Shown in pieces: positions 1 through 11,386 of a stretch of DNA of 64,000 bases (positions within the stretch are counted from its first letter, which is position 1; each line of letters starts with the position of its first letter). Under the pieces are notes generated by a model. That model was not told the origin of the DNA. It searched no databases and saw nothing but the letters and a program-made list of their open reading frames with translations. The position numbers and the translations under genes are program-made. The stretch covers positions 434,001 to 498,000 of the forward strand of contig JACONQ010000008.1 of assembly GCA_014281115.1 (NCBI GenBank). The letters run 5' to 3'. This DNA comes from Laburnicola sp. R22_1. Its lineage: Eukaryota > Ascomycota > Dothideomycetes > Pleosporales > Didymosphaeriaceae.

Positions 1-152
1 AGAGGAGTAAGTATATTAGAATATTATTATTATTAAATTATTATTTTAGAAGTTAGGAAAAAATATTAGAAAAACTTTAATATACTATAGTTTTAGGTCT
101 TAGCGTATATATAATATATTATAATATAGGTACTAGTAATATAATAAAAATA
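1..152. repeat. Family B retroposon fragment (mutated)
   Basis: AT-rich sequence that resembles bases 3790-3910, the better preserved family B copy, including a run of the type 'aaaactttaatRYRct...tagcgYatatataa'. It stops where a family A copy begins at about 153, so A probably inserted into B here. No coding potential is left. The element is cut by the window edge. Confidence 0.5.
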
Positions 153-1241
153 TGTGTGGCGTTATTTTATCTATCTAGGGATAGAACAACAAAGGCTTTC
201 ATCTTAAATAATATAATAAAACAAGCAGAGCCCCCTACTTAGTAATTAAAAAAGGCGTAAAAAGGTAATAAAAAAAGTGCGTTTAAACTACTAAGCGAGC
301 TTAGTGGTCTTAGCGCGAGGCTTTTATAAGCAAATCTTTTATAAAGAGGCTACTTAGAACTTTAGGGGAGATATAACTTTAGCGCAGCTACACTATAAGC
401 TATTTTTTTACTATTCTAAGTTGTAAATTATTATTCTAATTATTATAAATAATATAAGTTAATATATTAATAGGTATATACTATTTCTTATAAGTAGAAT
501 AAAGGTAATATATACTAGATACACTATTGCTCTATTATTATATTAAGGTTGTTCTTAATAAATCTTCTCCTATTACTATCTTTCTATGCTCTACTATCTA
601 TTTAGGTATTAATCTTATTTAAAAGAAATACTTACTACTGTTAAAGAGTATATATTATAGTTTTGCGCCGTTACTACTAAGGTAATAATACTAGAGTTTT
701 ATTATATTTATAAAATAATTATCTATAAAAGCCTAGTATACCTAACTATCTAGGAGGCGATTCTTATATACTAGCTAGGTTAGTAGCTTATCTAGTTCTT
801 AAAGACTAGTAAGTCTATATTTCTACTTTAGTAAAAGTAATTACTTTTTATTAGTAATAGAATTCTCTAGTAGGAAACGTAAAAGAATAATAAGGTATTT
901 ATTAATAAGCTATAAAGTAGTACGAGCGTTATATAAATTTATAAAATTCTCCTAGCTATTATTATTACTATTAAGTTAGCTTATCTAAGCAAGTATACTG
1001 CGTAGCAGCATAAGTAAAAATAACTAATAATAGTGGTAGTAATAAGCTAGGTGTGCTGTGTATATTATAAGTAAATCTTATATAGGTTAGAAGCTTATAA
1101 AGTGTAGAATTATTAAGGTATTTAAGGTTAGTATTTAATTAGAATTAGGTGTAGTATATAGTAGTATATAATAACCTTCTATCTTAATCTACTTTAATCT
1201 TAAACTAAAAAAAAGGTTAAAACAGGTATTTGGTAAGCTAA
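153..1241 (-). repeat. Family A retroposon copy A1 (uninterrupted reference copy)
   Basis: About 1.1 kb repeat running from 'tgtgtggcgttatttta' to 'aggtatttggtaagcta'. The same unit recurs at 12079-20362 (interrupted), and on the opposite strand at about 2287-8087 (interrupted) and 21470-23007. Truncated copies elsewhere always keep the end with the tggcgtta motif, so that end is taken as the 3' end and the sense strand is minus (inference). This copy is useful because it is uninterrupted: it carries the empty site for the Fot1-like element (around 475) and for the S insertion (around 1058-1075). It has stops in all frames and I see no conserved protein in it. Confidence 0.7.
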
Positions 1242-2286
1242 TATACAATAAAAAAATAGTATAGTAGAAAAGTTTTTCTGCATAACTATACAAATCGTGC
1301 GTAGATATACGCAGACTTGCGCATTTGTGCGCATTTTTATATAAGTAATTTACAAGCATAAAAATACTTAGAGATATATAGATATACGTAGACTTACGTA
1401 GATGTGTATAAATAGCCTAAATAAGTAATTTTTTAAAGCTTTATAACTTGTTTACTAGTAAAGCTATAATTTTAATTTTTTAATAGATTTATAGAGAAAA
1501 TACTAGTCTTTAATTATTAAATTTAAAAACACTATTTCTATTATATAATTAGTTAGTAATTAAAAAAACTCTTTATTTTACTAGTTATTATATATATTAC
1601 GTAATATTATTATATAAAAATATAGTACTAATACATTATTATATAAATTTTAACAAAGTTGTAATAATAATAAAGTAGTTAAAAAGTTATTAAAGTTTAA
1701 ACTTTTTAAAATAGTGTTCTTTGCTAAGTCACTAATTTTCGCCCAATCTAATTCTTTTAAATAATTATAAAACTATATTTTTTCTATTTTTAAACCTATA
1801 AAACTTAGAGTTTAGGGTTAGGTAGAAGTTCTATATAATACACTAGTAATTAGTACTATTTTATTAACTAGTAATTACTATCTAGTAAGAGACTTTAACT
1901 TTATACTTTAAAAATCTTTTTTAAAACCTTACTAAGCAGCTTGCTAAGTAGCTTACTAAGCATTTTTTTAATTTTAGCTAATTAAAAAGCTTTATTTACT
2001 TATTAATTAGTATTTTATAGGTAGTATAGGTACCTAGAGTACCCTAGCTACCCTAGCTACTCTAGGTGCACTAGCAGTATAGGTGCACATTCTTGCGCAA
2101 CCTTACATATGTGTATACTAAGAAAAAAGTAGTATTGCTAGTGCGCTCTAAGCGTATTTAGTGAGCAGGCATGCATAGACGTGCTTAGAGTCGCTTAGGT
2201 ATCCTAGGTGCTTATACTTACTTAAAACTTTTCCTAATGTAATTAAATATAGTAAAACTACTTAAAAATTAAATAAGTAATTGTTA
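1242..2286. other. AT-rich intergenic spacer with short internal repeats
   Basis: No gene or clear copy of families A, B or S is visible in most of this stretch. Around 1290-1400 a motif of the type 'gtagatatacgcagactt' occurs twice in diverged form. Around 2025-2215 there is a locally GC-richer segment with repeated 'ctagctaccctag' and 'taggtgca' units. The last about 80 bases resemble the 3' part of family B at about 3920-3960, which suggests that the next A copy landed in a B copy. Confidence 0.45.
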
Positions 2287-2406
2287 GCTTGCCAAATACC
2301 TTTTTTTAATCTGTTTTTTAGTTTAAGGTTAAAGTAAATTAAAATAGAAGGCTCTATATACTATATACAGTACCTAATTCGAATTAAAAACTAACCTTAA
2401 ATATCT

Positions 2407-3988
2407 ATCTAAAAGAAGACTTCGCGCACTCTTAGTATATAGTATAACACTATTATAAAAAGCTGTAGAGGTGCTAGAAAAACGCTTTAAAATATGGTAA
2501 AGTAGTAAGATAGGTTTAGCTATTTAGGAACTATTTATAAGCATTTACAAATTAGCTAGCTTTTTATAAAGTTAATTATAAGCTATACTATAGTCTATAG
2601 TCTATAGATACTAAAGTTAATAATAATATAACGCGTAGTTGCCTACGTAGCATAAAATCCATAACTAGATATATTAAGTATTTATCTATCTACTATATAA
2701 TATATTTAATTATTACACAAGACCTTAAGGTTACAATCTAGTATAGCTATCCCTTAACCTAATAACGCACTTTTTATAGGGCGGGCAGTTACGCGCCTAT
2801 ACTAAACATCTTTATTATATAGAGATTCTAACTAAGGTTAAGTCCGTACTATACACAGAGAGGAGTAAAATAGGAGATACTAAAACCTAGTATCTAGCAC
2901 ATAGTAGTAGTAACAAAATATATATAAAATAAAAAAATTTATTATTAACTTTCTTTATAACAGCATTGTTAATAATAGTTAATAGACAGTCTACTATCTA
3001 GCATAACTAAGTTATATGTTATCTCTTAACTAGTAGACTATTAGAGAGCTATAGTGGACCGCGGAGTTACAATTGCGGGTTACGCGCCTATACATATATA
3101 ATAAGTAGAATAATAATAATAATAATAATAAGATATATAATAATAAAAAGTATAACCTAGATACTAATAATAAATATATATAGAATAAGTATTATAAAGA
3201 TTAGATATCTACTATTCTTAAAGAATATATAGTAGTATAGTATAAGTTATATAGCAAATATATTACTATAGCTAGTTTGTCTTATTACGTTAGATAATAC
3301 CTAGGTGCTCTAGAAACTATTAATTTTAACTTATAGCTCTTTCTCTACTAGTTTAGTTGCCTAGTGCTTAGCTATATTGGTAATAGACATTACTAGAGCA
3401 CTTTTAGAAAGTAAAAGGTAAGATTTAGTTAGATCTAAAAGCAAAAGGTTAGGCATATTATAAACTACTTATAGTTTTGCTAGCATAAAGAAATATATAA
3501 TAAATAGTTACTAGAGGCATAGGGTATATATAGATATATAATAGTTTTATAAGATTTCTATAAAAGATAAGTAGAGTAAGGCTAGAAAAGTGTACTAGAG
3601 ATTAATAAGTTATTATTAGTAGAGAATAGTAGAGTGCTATTTAGTATTAGGAATAGAAAGCGTGTGTATAATTTATTATATATTATAGCAGTAGCGGCGA
3701 TAGAGCGTATATATAGTAGGTTGTCTATTATCTAGTAAAGTAGTAGGTAGGCGAGCAAGTTAGAGTGTTATTATTATAAGTTGTTATCTTAAAAGCTAGG
3801 AGGAGAAACGTTAGTAAAACTTTAATGTGCTCTAGGTCCTAGGGCTTAGCGCGCATATAACATAATATAATATTATATAATATTATATGGGCGCTAGTAA
3901 CGCAATAAAAAAACGCAGTAATTAAATATAGTGGGATCACTTAAAAACTAAATAAGTGGAGGTAGTTTATAACTCTTGTCCAGAAGGG
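2407..3988. mobile_element. Family B retroposon-like element B1
   Basis: 1.58 kb insertion in A4, flanked on both sides by the perfect 12-bp direct repeat 'ccttaaatatct' (2395-2406 and 3989-4000). The uninterrupted sequence is seen at about 21580-21600. Parts recur in reverse order at 8490-9850 and as fragments at about 8330-8440, about 10150-10235 and 19571-19631. There are no terminal inverted repeats and the duplication is long, which fits target-primed insertion. No conserved protein could be read through the mutations, so it may be non-autonomous. Confidence 0.6.
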
Positions 3989-4097
3989 CCTTAAATATCT
4001 AATAATGCAATAATAGTTTAAACTTTAAATTTACTCGCATCTTACCTATACCCTATAAGCTCCTAACCTATATAAGATTTACTTATAGTATATATAG

Positions 4098-5232
4098 TCA
4101 TATTGTTTATTTAGTATTGATTACTCTTTTTAACCCCATTTTTTTAATTTAAGCCTGCGTAGATTAGGATAAAAAGGCCGCTTTAATCTAGTACCTAAAA
4201 ATATAGTCTACTTTTAGTTTTTACTAATATAATAATAGTTTATAAATTGTATACTTGCCCCTATTATTTATAAGCACTCTAATAGCTATTAAAGTTACTT
4301 AAAGTATATATAGAAAACTAACTTTAGTTCTACTATTACTATTAGTAGTAATTACACTATATTTACACACTACTATATAGCATACTTATATAATACGCTT
4401 ACTCTCTAATACTATAACTATAAGAATTTAGTATATTTATATAACACTCTTCTCCCTTAGTAACTTATTAATAAACACCTTTATCTTTTCTTTTCCCTTG
4501 CTCTTAATTTTACCTTTTATTACTACCTTTCTAACTAGTAGTAATATAAGAAACTATAGTAGAAACTTTATGTATCTATTACTACGCTTATAGTTACTAA
4601 TTTATTACTAGCCTAACTAGTACACTAAGACCACCTTATATAGAGTAAGGTATACCTTTTACTTCCTATTAATAATACTTTAAATAAAGTAGTATTCTAG
4701 TGTAGATTTAGCAACTTTAAGTAGATAGATTATTAAAGCATACTTTTAGACAGTGTTAACTGCAATTTTAGTATTAGAACTTAGGAGAATAGTAGGAAAT
4801 AGAGTAATAAAAGTCTCCTTAAGGTTAACTTTAATATAGAGATAAAGCGTTAGTATACCTATAGTATATAAGCTTTTACCTAGTATATATCTTATAAGTA
4901 GCATAAACCTACTATTATAATAGCTATTACTTCTAGTAATATCTTTAGAAATAATAGTAAAGGAGGAAGATAATAGTTGTAATAAGTATCTTTTTATCTT
5001 CTTTCCCTCTTACTCTAAACTAGTATAGTAATATAGCCTTACTATGTTTTGCATATAGATTTTTTTTTGTTAAAGTAGGCGCGCTAAGCTTGCTTAGCGA
5101 GCTTAGGCTAACGTGCTAACCCCTTTTTATTAATACTACCTTAAAACGCTTTTTTATATAAACAATAGTAAGAGAAATAACTAGTATTATTATAATATTT
5201 TTATTAGAAACCTCTTAGTTGCAAAAAAAAAC
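4098..5232 (+). mobile_element. Family S poly(A) retroposon, longest uninterrupted copy (S1)
   Basis: About 1.13 kb insertion beginning 'tcatattgtttatttagt' and ending in 'cttagttgcaaaaaaaaa'. The A-tail and the diverged flanking repeat ('atagtatatata' left, 'atagtgtatatt' right) are typical of a non-LTR retroposon. Related copies: S2 at 11752-about 21195, S3 at 21686-21910, reverse fragments at about 8771-8900 and about 21346-21456, and a very short copy in the gene region at 49615-49707. I recognise no protein domain, so it may be SINE-like or a LINE remnant. Confidence 0.65.
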
Positions 5233-5379
5233 ATAGTGTATATTGTACACCTAGCTTGTCGCTACTACTATTATTAGTTATTTACACTTACGCTGCTATA
5301 TAGCGTACTTACTTAGATAAGCTAACTTAGTAGTAATAATAATAATAATAGCTAAGAGAATTTTGCAAATTTATATAAC

Positions 5380-5494
5380 ACTTTTTATACCTTTTTTAAT
5401 TACTAAGTAGGGGACTCTTCTTTTTTTGTTATATTATTTAAGATAAAAGCCTTTGTCGCCCTACCCCTAGGTAGATAAAATAACGCCACATACA
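5380..5494 (+). repeat. Truncated family A copy (about 115 bp)
   Basis: Carries only the conserved end of family A ('aaaagcctttgtcgcc' through 'taacgccacataca'), inserted into A4 between 'ataacac' and 'acttttattatac'. The corresponding place in copy A3 (about 22035-22060) is uninterrupted. It is one of at least three short copies that all keep the same end, as expected for 5' truncation during target-primed insertion. Confidence 0.6.
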
Positions 5495-5958
5495 ATACTT
5501 TTATTATACTAAAGCTTACTAATAAATACTTTATCCTCTACCTTTTACTTTCCTTTTATATTTAGTTACTAATAAGAAGTAATTATATCTACTAAAGTGG
5601 GAATTTAACCTTATAGTTTTTTGCGAACTAAATAAGCTACTAACCTAACTAGTATACTAGAACTACCTTATAGATAGTTAAGTATATTTATTCCTTACAC
5701 TAGATAAGTATCTAATAGACAGAATAAAACTCTAGCGTAGTTACTTTAATAGCCGCTTTAATAGTAGTAGTATAAATTTTTAGTATACACTTGTTAGTAA
5801 TAGTAAGTACTTCTTTAGGAATAATAGTAATACCTAAATAGATAGTAGGGCGTAGAGAAATAGTGGAGATTTTATTAAAGATAATATTAATATAATAATA
5901 GAGAAATAGTGTATCTAGTATATATTACTCTTATTATACTTATAAGAAATAGTATATA

Positions 5959-6004
5959 ACGTATTCTATTAGTAAGCCGGCTACTTTTCCTTAGCACGAC
6001 TAAC
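5959..6004 (+). repeat. Left terminal inverted repeat of the Fot1-like element
   Basis: 46-bp arm that matches the reverse complement of 7728-7773 with three mismatches, all transitions of the kind caused by C-to-T mutation. It is preceded by TA at 5957-5958. Confidence 0.9.
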
Positions 6005-6525
6005 TTATATTATGACTCTTTAATTTCATCGCTATTAAACAAGGAGCCTACGTACGTCGTGCTTATATCTAATTTAGAAGATACCTCTGTATCTTTTTTA
6101 CACGTTCGCGCGTTGTGTCTAGTCTCCCCACAGTTTCTATAGCGCTGTAGAGCTAGTTAGGCTCTTTCTTAATTACTACTACTACAAGCCTTCTTTAATT
6201 GCTAAGGCGCCTACGACGCCTTAGTAGCTACCTGCGCTACTACAGTCCTATACTCTATAGTCCCACCCTGCTAGATCCGCTTTCTTTTACGTAATTTCCG
6301 CTTAGTTATTACTACTAATTGCTTCTTAAGCTTATAGACGCGGGCGGTTAAAAGAGCGTTTTAATGCAGTATAAGTTTACCACTTTTTATAAGCTAAGAG
6401 AAGTCAGCCTAAGCTATAACAGGCAATTAAGTGAAGGAGTCGCTCACTAGCTTTGACTAGGATCTAAACTTATGCGTATTGCTTAGTGTTTTTAATTGCC
6501 ATAGCGTCTCCTATGGTGGGAGTAC

Positions 6526-7660
6526 TAGTGAGGTACGCAGCTATACTTTAAGGCGATCTAACACTACCTACGCGTTAATAGGGACAAGGCCTAATGCCTT
6601 AAAGGCCTTATAATAGTTCTCCTCTATAAACACGTTAAAAAACGCGTCTTTAAAGGCTAGGAGGAAGCCTTCCTTATTAATATAGAAGACGCGCCTGCGT
6701 GCTAAGTCTCTAATGCGCTAAGAGTACTTACACTTTAATAGCAAGAAGCAGACCACATTAAGCGGCTAGAGGACGTGCGATAAGTGAGGTGGCATGCAGA
6801 GGGTGAGGATCTTATTTTCAAGGCAGTAGTCCTTAAAATCCTAGTTAAGGTAGCTTTTGTGGCCGTCTAAAATAAGCAGTCTATACCCCCCTACCTGACG
6901 CGCCTTTGTATGCGCGTTAAAATGCTTTAACTACTCTAGACTAAGCATATTGTTAGTCTAGCTATTCTTAGAGACTAAGAGCTTCTAATTACGCAGTATA
7001 TCTACCTCCTTATACTACGCAGAGATGTGGACGCGTTCTTTATGAATAATAAAAGGTAGAGTCGCATACCTAGTAGCGCAGATACTCTAAATAATAGTAA
7101 CCCACTCGCAATTACCTAGCTAAATAAGCTTAGGTTAAGCACGTCTCTCTGCGCCTATAACAACCTTTATTAAGCTAATAACGCCTATCTAGAAGCTAGT
7201 CTTGTCAAATTTGTGCACGTTGTTATTATGGACGCTATACTTGGCTTTAGTATCCTCTACCAGCTTAAACCACGCACTAATTATCACTAGATCCTCCTAG
7301 AGTATTCTCTAGCGATCTTTAGCTTAATTAAAGGCCATTTTAAGCTTGGCTAAGCGCGTTACAAAGCGCTCAGCCTAGCGCTTGCCAATAGGCTGGCCAC
7401 TGCGTATACCCAGTAGTTTGTTGGCCATATCTTCTACCTCGCACAGCTAGGGCGCGAATCCTCGCAAATTAAGGTTAAGGATATATTAGACAATTGTCTG
7501 CTCTTTAGTTATAGTAAGTTTCTAAATCCCTAGTTAAGTTTGGGCGCGTAGAGTAATTCTATAAAGCTAATTAGAGAGGCGCTAGTGTTTAACGTTAAAG
7601 GTAGTAGCTGCGCGTTGTAGGCTTTAAATTTGGCCAGAAGTATAGGCCTTAAGAGCAAGG
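6526..7660 (-). pseudogene. Fot1/pogo-like transposase, stop-riddled
   Basis: Reading the minus strand inside the element, one frame carries a recognisable transposase from about 7660 to 6526, with roughly 30 in-frame TAG/TAA codons and no obvious frameshift. Near the start 'INLALKAYTSG' and 'NVKH*RLSN' match the helix-turn-helix region of pogo-like proteins, followed by 'ILNLNLRGFAP' and 'GQPIGKR*AERFVTR' of the CENP-B-type second domain. The DDE region shows 'RLLILDGHKSYLN' and 'LCMPPHLSHVL*PLNV', which in the family read LDGH and SHLLQPLDV. Stops fall where glutamine or tryptophan is expected, as produced by CAG/CAA-to-TAG/TAA and TGG-to-TAG changes. Inactive. Confidence 0.88.
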
Positions 7661-7727
7661 TTAATTCTGCCTTCTTAGTTAACTAATATCGCATTGTGTT
7701 GTGGAGATATATTAGAGTTACTAAAGT

Positions 7728-7773
7728 GTTAGTCGTGCTAAGGAAAAGTGGCTGGCTCACTAATAGAATACGT
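7728..7773 (-). repeat. Right terminal inverted repeat of the Fot1-like element
   Basis: 46-bp arm inverted relative to 5959-6004 and followed by TA at 7774-7775. It keeps the less mutated version (agtgagccagccac against agtaagccggctac on the left). Confidence 0.9.
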
Positions 7774-8087
7774 TACCTATTAATATATTAACTTATATTA
7801 TTTATAATAATTAGGATAGTAAAGAAAAAATAGCTTGTAATATTGCCGCGCTAAAGTTTTATCCCTTCCTTAAAGTTCTAACTACAGTCTCTTTGTAAAA
7901 AGTTTGCTTATAAGAGTCTTACACTAAGACTACTTAGCTTACTTAGTAGTTTAAACGCGTTTTTTTATAATTACCTTTTTATACTCTTTTTAATTACTAA
8001 GTAGGGGCTCTACTTTTTTATTATGTTATTTAAGATAAAAGCCTTTGTTATTCTACTCCTAGGTAGATAAATTAATGCTACACAAAT

Positions 8088-8489
8088 ATGTAAAGATAGT
8101 TTATAACTCTTATCTAGAAATAAACTTCTAAAGTATATTTAATAAATAGACTATAGTAAAGTATAGTATTAGTCCTTTATATAGGTATTAGAAAAAATAC
8201 TAAATAATATAATAACTTTATTAATTTTAAGGTACTATATAATTATAATATATTATCTAATTTAGATATAAATTAAAATAATTAAAAACTAGTAATACTC
8301 CTTTAAACTATTATATATAATATTTATTAGGAAGAGAAACATCGTAGACCTTTTAGTATACGGTACAATGCTATAAGTGAAAGCTATAGGTGTGCTAAAA
8401 ACGCTTTAAGAAAGGTAAAGCAGCGAATAAAATATTTATCTATTATAAATATATAGTAAAATAACTCTCCTAGACAAGAGTTATAAACT
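8088..8489. other. AT-rich spacer with a family B fragment
   Basis: About 8088-8325 shows no gene. Its first bases continue the B-like sequence interrupted by A4 ('agtttataactcttatctag'). From about 8326 an 'attaggaagagaaacatcg' start of family B is readable to about 8440. No protein-coding signal. Confidence 0.4.
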
Positions 8490-9850
8490 GTCTCTACTTA
8501 TTTAGTTTTTAAGTGGCTCTATTACGTTTAATTACTGCGTTTTTTTATTGCGTTGCTGGCGTCTATATAATATTATATACGCGCTAAGCCTAGAGCGCGT
8601 TAAAGATTTTTTAACGCCTCTCCTAGCTTTTAAGACAACCTATAATAATAATATCCTAACTTACTTGTCCGCCTACTACGTTACTAGATAATTAACACTA
8701 CCTTATAACCTTTTACTATATTACTAAATAATTAACTACTTAGAACCTCTACTCTACTCTACTACTATAATATTGTTTGGGTTTTTTTTTGCGACTAAGG
8801 GGGTTCTAATAAAAATATTACAATAATAGTAGATGTTCCTTCTGCTGTTGTATACACAGAAAAGCGTTTTAAGGTATTAATAAAAAGGGGTATACTATAA
8901 TATATAACAAATTGCGCGCGCGCTCCCTACTCCTAATACTCAATATTATCTTACTATCCTCTACTAATAACCTATTAACTTATTAACCTTTAGTATACTT
9001 CTCTAGTATTAGTCTTACTCTACTTAACTTTTATTGAAATTCTATAGTATAAGTGCGTACCTATATATGCCTAATATCTTTTATAGCTATTCTATATAAA
9101 TCTTACTTTAATAATAACGCTATAGCTTTTTTAGATTATATAGCCTTATTTTGTTTTTTAGAGTCTTTTATAATCTTTGCCTATTCTCTTTTATTGTCTT
9201 TAAAAATATAGTTAGTAACCCTTATTAATATAGCTAAATATTAGGTAGCTAAACTAGTAGAAAGTAAGCTATAAGTTGAATTTTATGCGTGTAGTCTCTA
9301 TATACTTATTAAGGAAGTAGAACTCTAATAAACTAGCTAAGGTAATCTAATAACTACACTACTTATATCCTACTACTATATAGTTAGTAATATTAGGCGT
9401 TTAACCTTTGCAATACTAATTCTAGCTAGTTTTATTAATATTATTTTTATTTTTATTATATACGTATAGACGTGTAACTGCCTACCTAGTAGTAATAGCA
9501 TTATTAGGGCGAGGGATAGCTATGCTAAATTATAACCTTAAGGTCTTGCGCGATAATATACTTTGTATATAAGGGTAGATAAACACTTAATATATCTAAT
9601 TATAGATTTTTATACTTTATATATAGGCTATGTTATATTCTTATCTTTAACTTTAACTTTAACATTTATAAACTATAGTATACTATAATTAACTACCTTA
9701 TTAGTATAAGGGACTAATTTGCACGTGCTAATAAATAGTCTCTAGCCTAATCTATCTTACTACTTTACTTTTTTAATGCGTTTTTAGCACACCTATAGCT
9801 TTTCTTTAGTGTTATACTATATACTAAAAGGTCTGCAATATTTTTCTTCC
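8490..9850 (-). mobile_element. Family B element B2 (inverted relative to B1), with an inserted S fragment
   Basis: Bases 8490-8760 are the reverse complement of about 3700-3980 (the 'agtgg' and 'ggcgctagtaacgcaat' region), and 9770-9850 are the reverse complement of the opposite end of B1. A shared stretch around 9480-9570 matches 2710-2810 in inverse orientation. At about 8771-8900 there is a reverse-oriented S fragment whose A-run reads as T-run 'gtttttttttgcgactaag'. No conserved protein seen. Confidence 0.5.
8771..8900 (-). repeat. Truncated family S fragment
   Basis: Reverse-strand copy of the S 3' end. In sense orientation it reads 'aacagcagaagg', 'ctattattgtaatattttt' and 'cttagtcgcaaaaaaaaa', very close to the short S insert at 49615-49707 in the gene region. 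It has relatively few mutations. Confidence 0.6.
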
Positions 9851-11306
9851 TAATATAGTAAAAAATAAATTAATTATAGTGTGCTACATTAATGTATCTA
9901 GAGATAGAATAATAACTTTTATTTTAAATAATATATAGTAGAAAATATAGAGCCTTCTAGTTATAAATTAATTATAAATAGTAAATTTTTTTATTTGTCC
10001 TTATTAGGCTATTCTTACTAAGAGGAACGTTAGCCGGCTATATTGTATAGGCTTAGTTATTAATTACGTAATATTATTTTAGTGCACTATATCTATATAT
10101 ATATATATTAGTAATTACTTTATACGTATAAGCTATAAGTATTATAAAGAATACTTCGCGCACGTTCTATACACGATATAACGCTATAAGAAAAAGCTAT
10201 AGGTGTGCTAAAAAACGCTATAAATTAAGCTATAAGTATATATAATATATTACTATAGGTAGAACAATTAACTGTTAACTAGCTTCCTATAAGTCTACAC
10301 TATAGGTTTAAATATCTAGTAACACTTACTTATTATATCCTTTACATTCTCTCTTTACTATATTAGAATTGCTTTAGAAGTTAACACGCCTTGTGCTTAT
10401 AGCACCTTAGCTAAAAAGTGTATAAATTAATAAAGTAGTAATACTATAATATACTTAGACGCTAAAAGCTATGTTTAAAGAAATAGGTATATAGTATCTA
10501 AAAGGCCTACTAGATCTACACTAGGTAGGAAAAACAAATCTTTAAATTATCTAGCTTAAGAAAATTAGCCTATAGCTACTATATAAGCAGTTATATAATA
10601 GTCTAGTATACGCAGCCACTATATATATAGTAGAGCTTTAGGATCTTTACCTACTAAAGAAGCACCTTTAGAATAACTATAACTATAATCTTGCTATATA
10701 TTACTATATATAGTTAACTACTATTAAAGAGAATAATAATAAGAGATACACGCACTAGTACTTCTATCTACTTACTCCTTATAATATTATATAAATATAC
10801 TAGTAGTAATAATAATAATAATAATAATAAAATAATAACGCAAACTAAGTTCTTTATTTTTTTTGTGAACAAAGCTACATCCCGCAACTATACTATAGTA
10901 AAAAAGAGAATCTAGCTATAACCTATTTTTCTATGTACTAGCTTTGTGAGATATCTATAGACTATGTAAATACACGTGACTAAGTTAATGGCGCGCTTAT
11001 TGTTTGGTACTCCGCAAGGCTGTTAAGTACACTAGTAGGATTAACTTAACCACAGTTTAGAACTATTGTTAAGCAGTGACTTATCTTGCCCATATAGACA
11101 GTAATAAGGTTAGGGTGCTTGTCGCCTATATAAAGAGAGCCCGATCTCGCTACTATCTTGCGCACCACCGCAACCGACGACTATAAGTCCTTTAAAAAGA
11201 TAGGCAATAAAAGGGATAAAAGAAGTGTGCGTATAGTAATATAATATAGAGTAACCTAAGAGTAATTACTATTATTTATAATAAGATATAAATAATAAAC
11301 TATTAT
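9851..11306. other. AT-rich repeat remnants and a less-mutated island
   Basis: Starts with a diverged family A end (about 9880-9965, 'tgtgctacattaatgtatc'). A family B start fragment lies at about 10140-10235. The part from 10330 to 10850 has no recognisable gene, ending in an (aat)n run near 10808-10838. From about 10850 to 11210 base composition is closer to normal and includes 'cctatataaagagagcccg' around 11130, a TATA-like sequence that could be part of a solo LTR or promoter. No reading frame survives. Confidence 0.4.
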
Positions 11307-11376
11307 GTGGCGTTAAATTAACTACCTAGGGGTAGCACGACAAAGGCTTTCATCTTAAATAATATGACAAAAAAGA
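11307..11376 (-). repeat. 70-bp truncated family A insertion with 10-bp target duplication
   Basis: Contains only the conserved end of family A ('gtggcgttaaattaactacc' onward). It is bracketed by perfect direct repeats 'aaactattat' at 11297-11306 and 11377-11386. It keeps the same end as the other short A copies, which identifies the fixed 3' end of the family. The element looks relatively little mutated. Confidence 0.75.
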
Positions 11377-11386
11377 AAACTATTAT

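Larger units (their letters stand above)
5959..7773 (-). mobile_element. Fot1/pogo-type DNA transposon (1815 bp)
   Basis: Bounded by 46-bp terminal inverted repeats (5959-6004 and 7728-7773, starting acgtattctattagt, three mismatches) and by TA dinucleotides at 5957-5958 and 7774-7775. It sits inside family A copy A4. Copy A1 has the exact empty site 'aataggtatatactatttc' around 470-488 with one TA, so boundaries and TA duplication are seen directly. The size fits fungal Fot1/Pot2-like elements of the Tc1/mariner superfamily. It is GC-richer than the surrounding A copy, which suggests a later insertion or fewer mutation rounds. Confidence 0.9.
2287..8087 (+). repeat. Family A copy A4, broken by four nested insertions
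   Basis: Starts with 'tagcttgccaaatacc' and ends with 'attaatgctacaca', a mutated form of the 'ttaacgccacaca' end seen in the other copies. Read in pieces it is collinear with A1 (reverse complement) and A3. The pieces are separated by a B element (2407-3988), an S element (about 4098-5232), a truncated A end (about 5380-5494) and a Fot1-like DNA transposon (5959-7773). Flanks 'aaataagtaa' and 'aaatatgtaa' look like an imperfect target duplication. The whole block is non-coding apart from the Fot1 relic. Confidence 0.65.

Noticed and set aside
6360..7100. A second, older gene suggested by better base composition
   Set aside because: All better-preserved sequence falls inside the Fot1-like inverted repeats and reads as one transposase frame.
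10808..10838. Short direct repeats that could suggest a CRISPR or tandem array
   Set aside because: Simple (aat)n microsatellite in AT-rich fungal DNA; no spacers.
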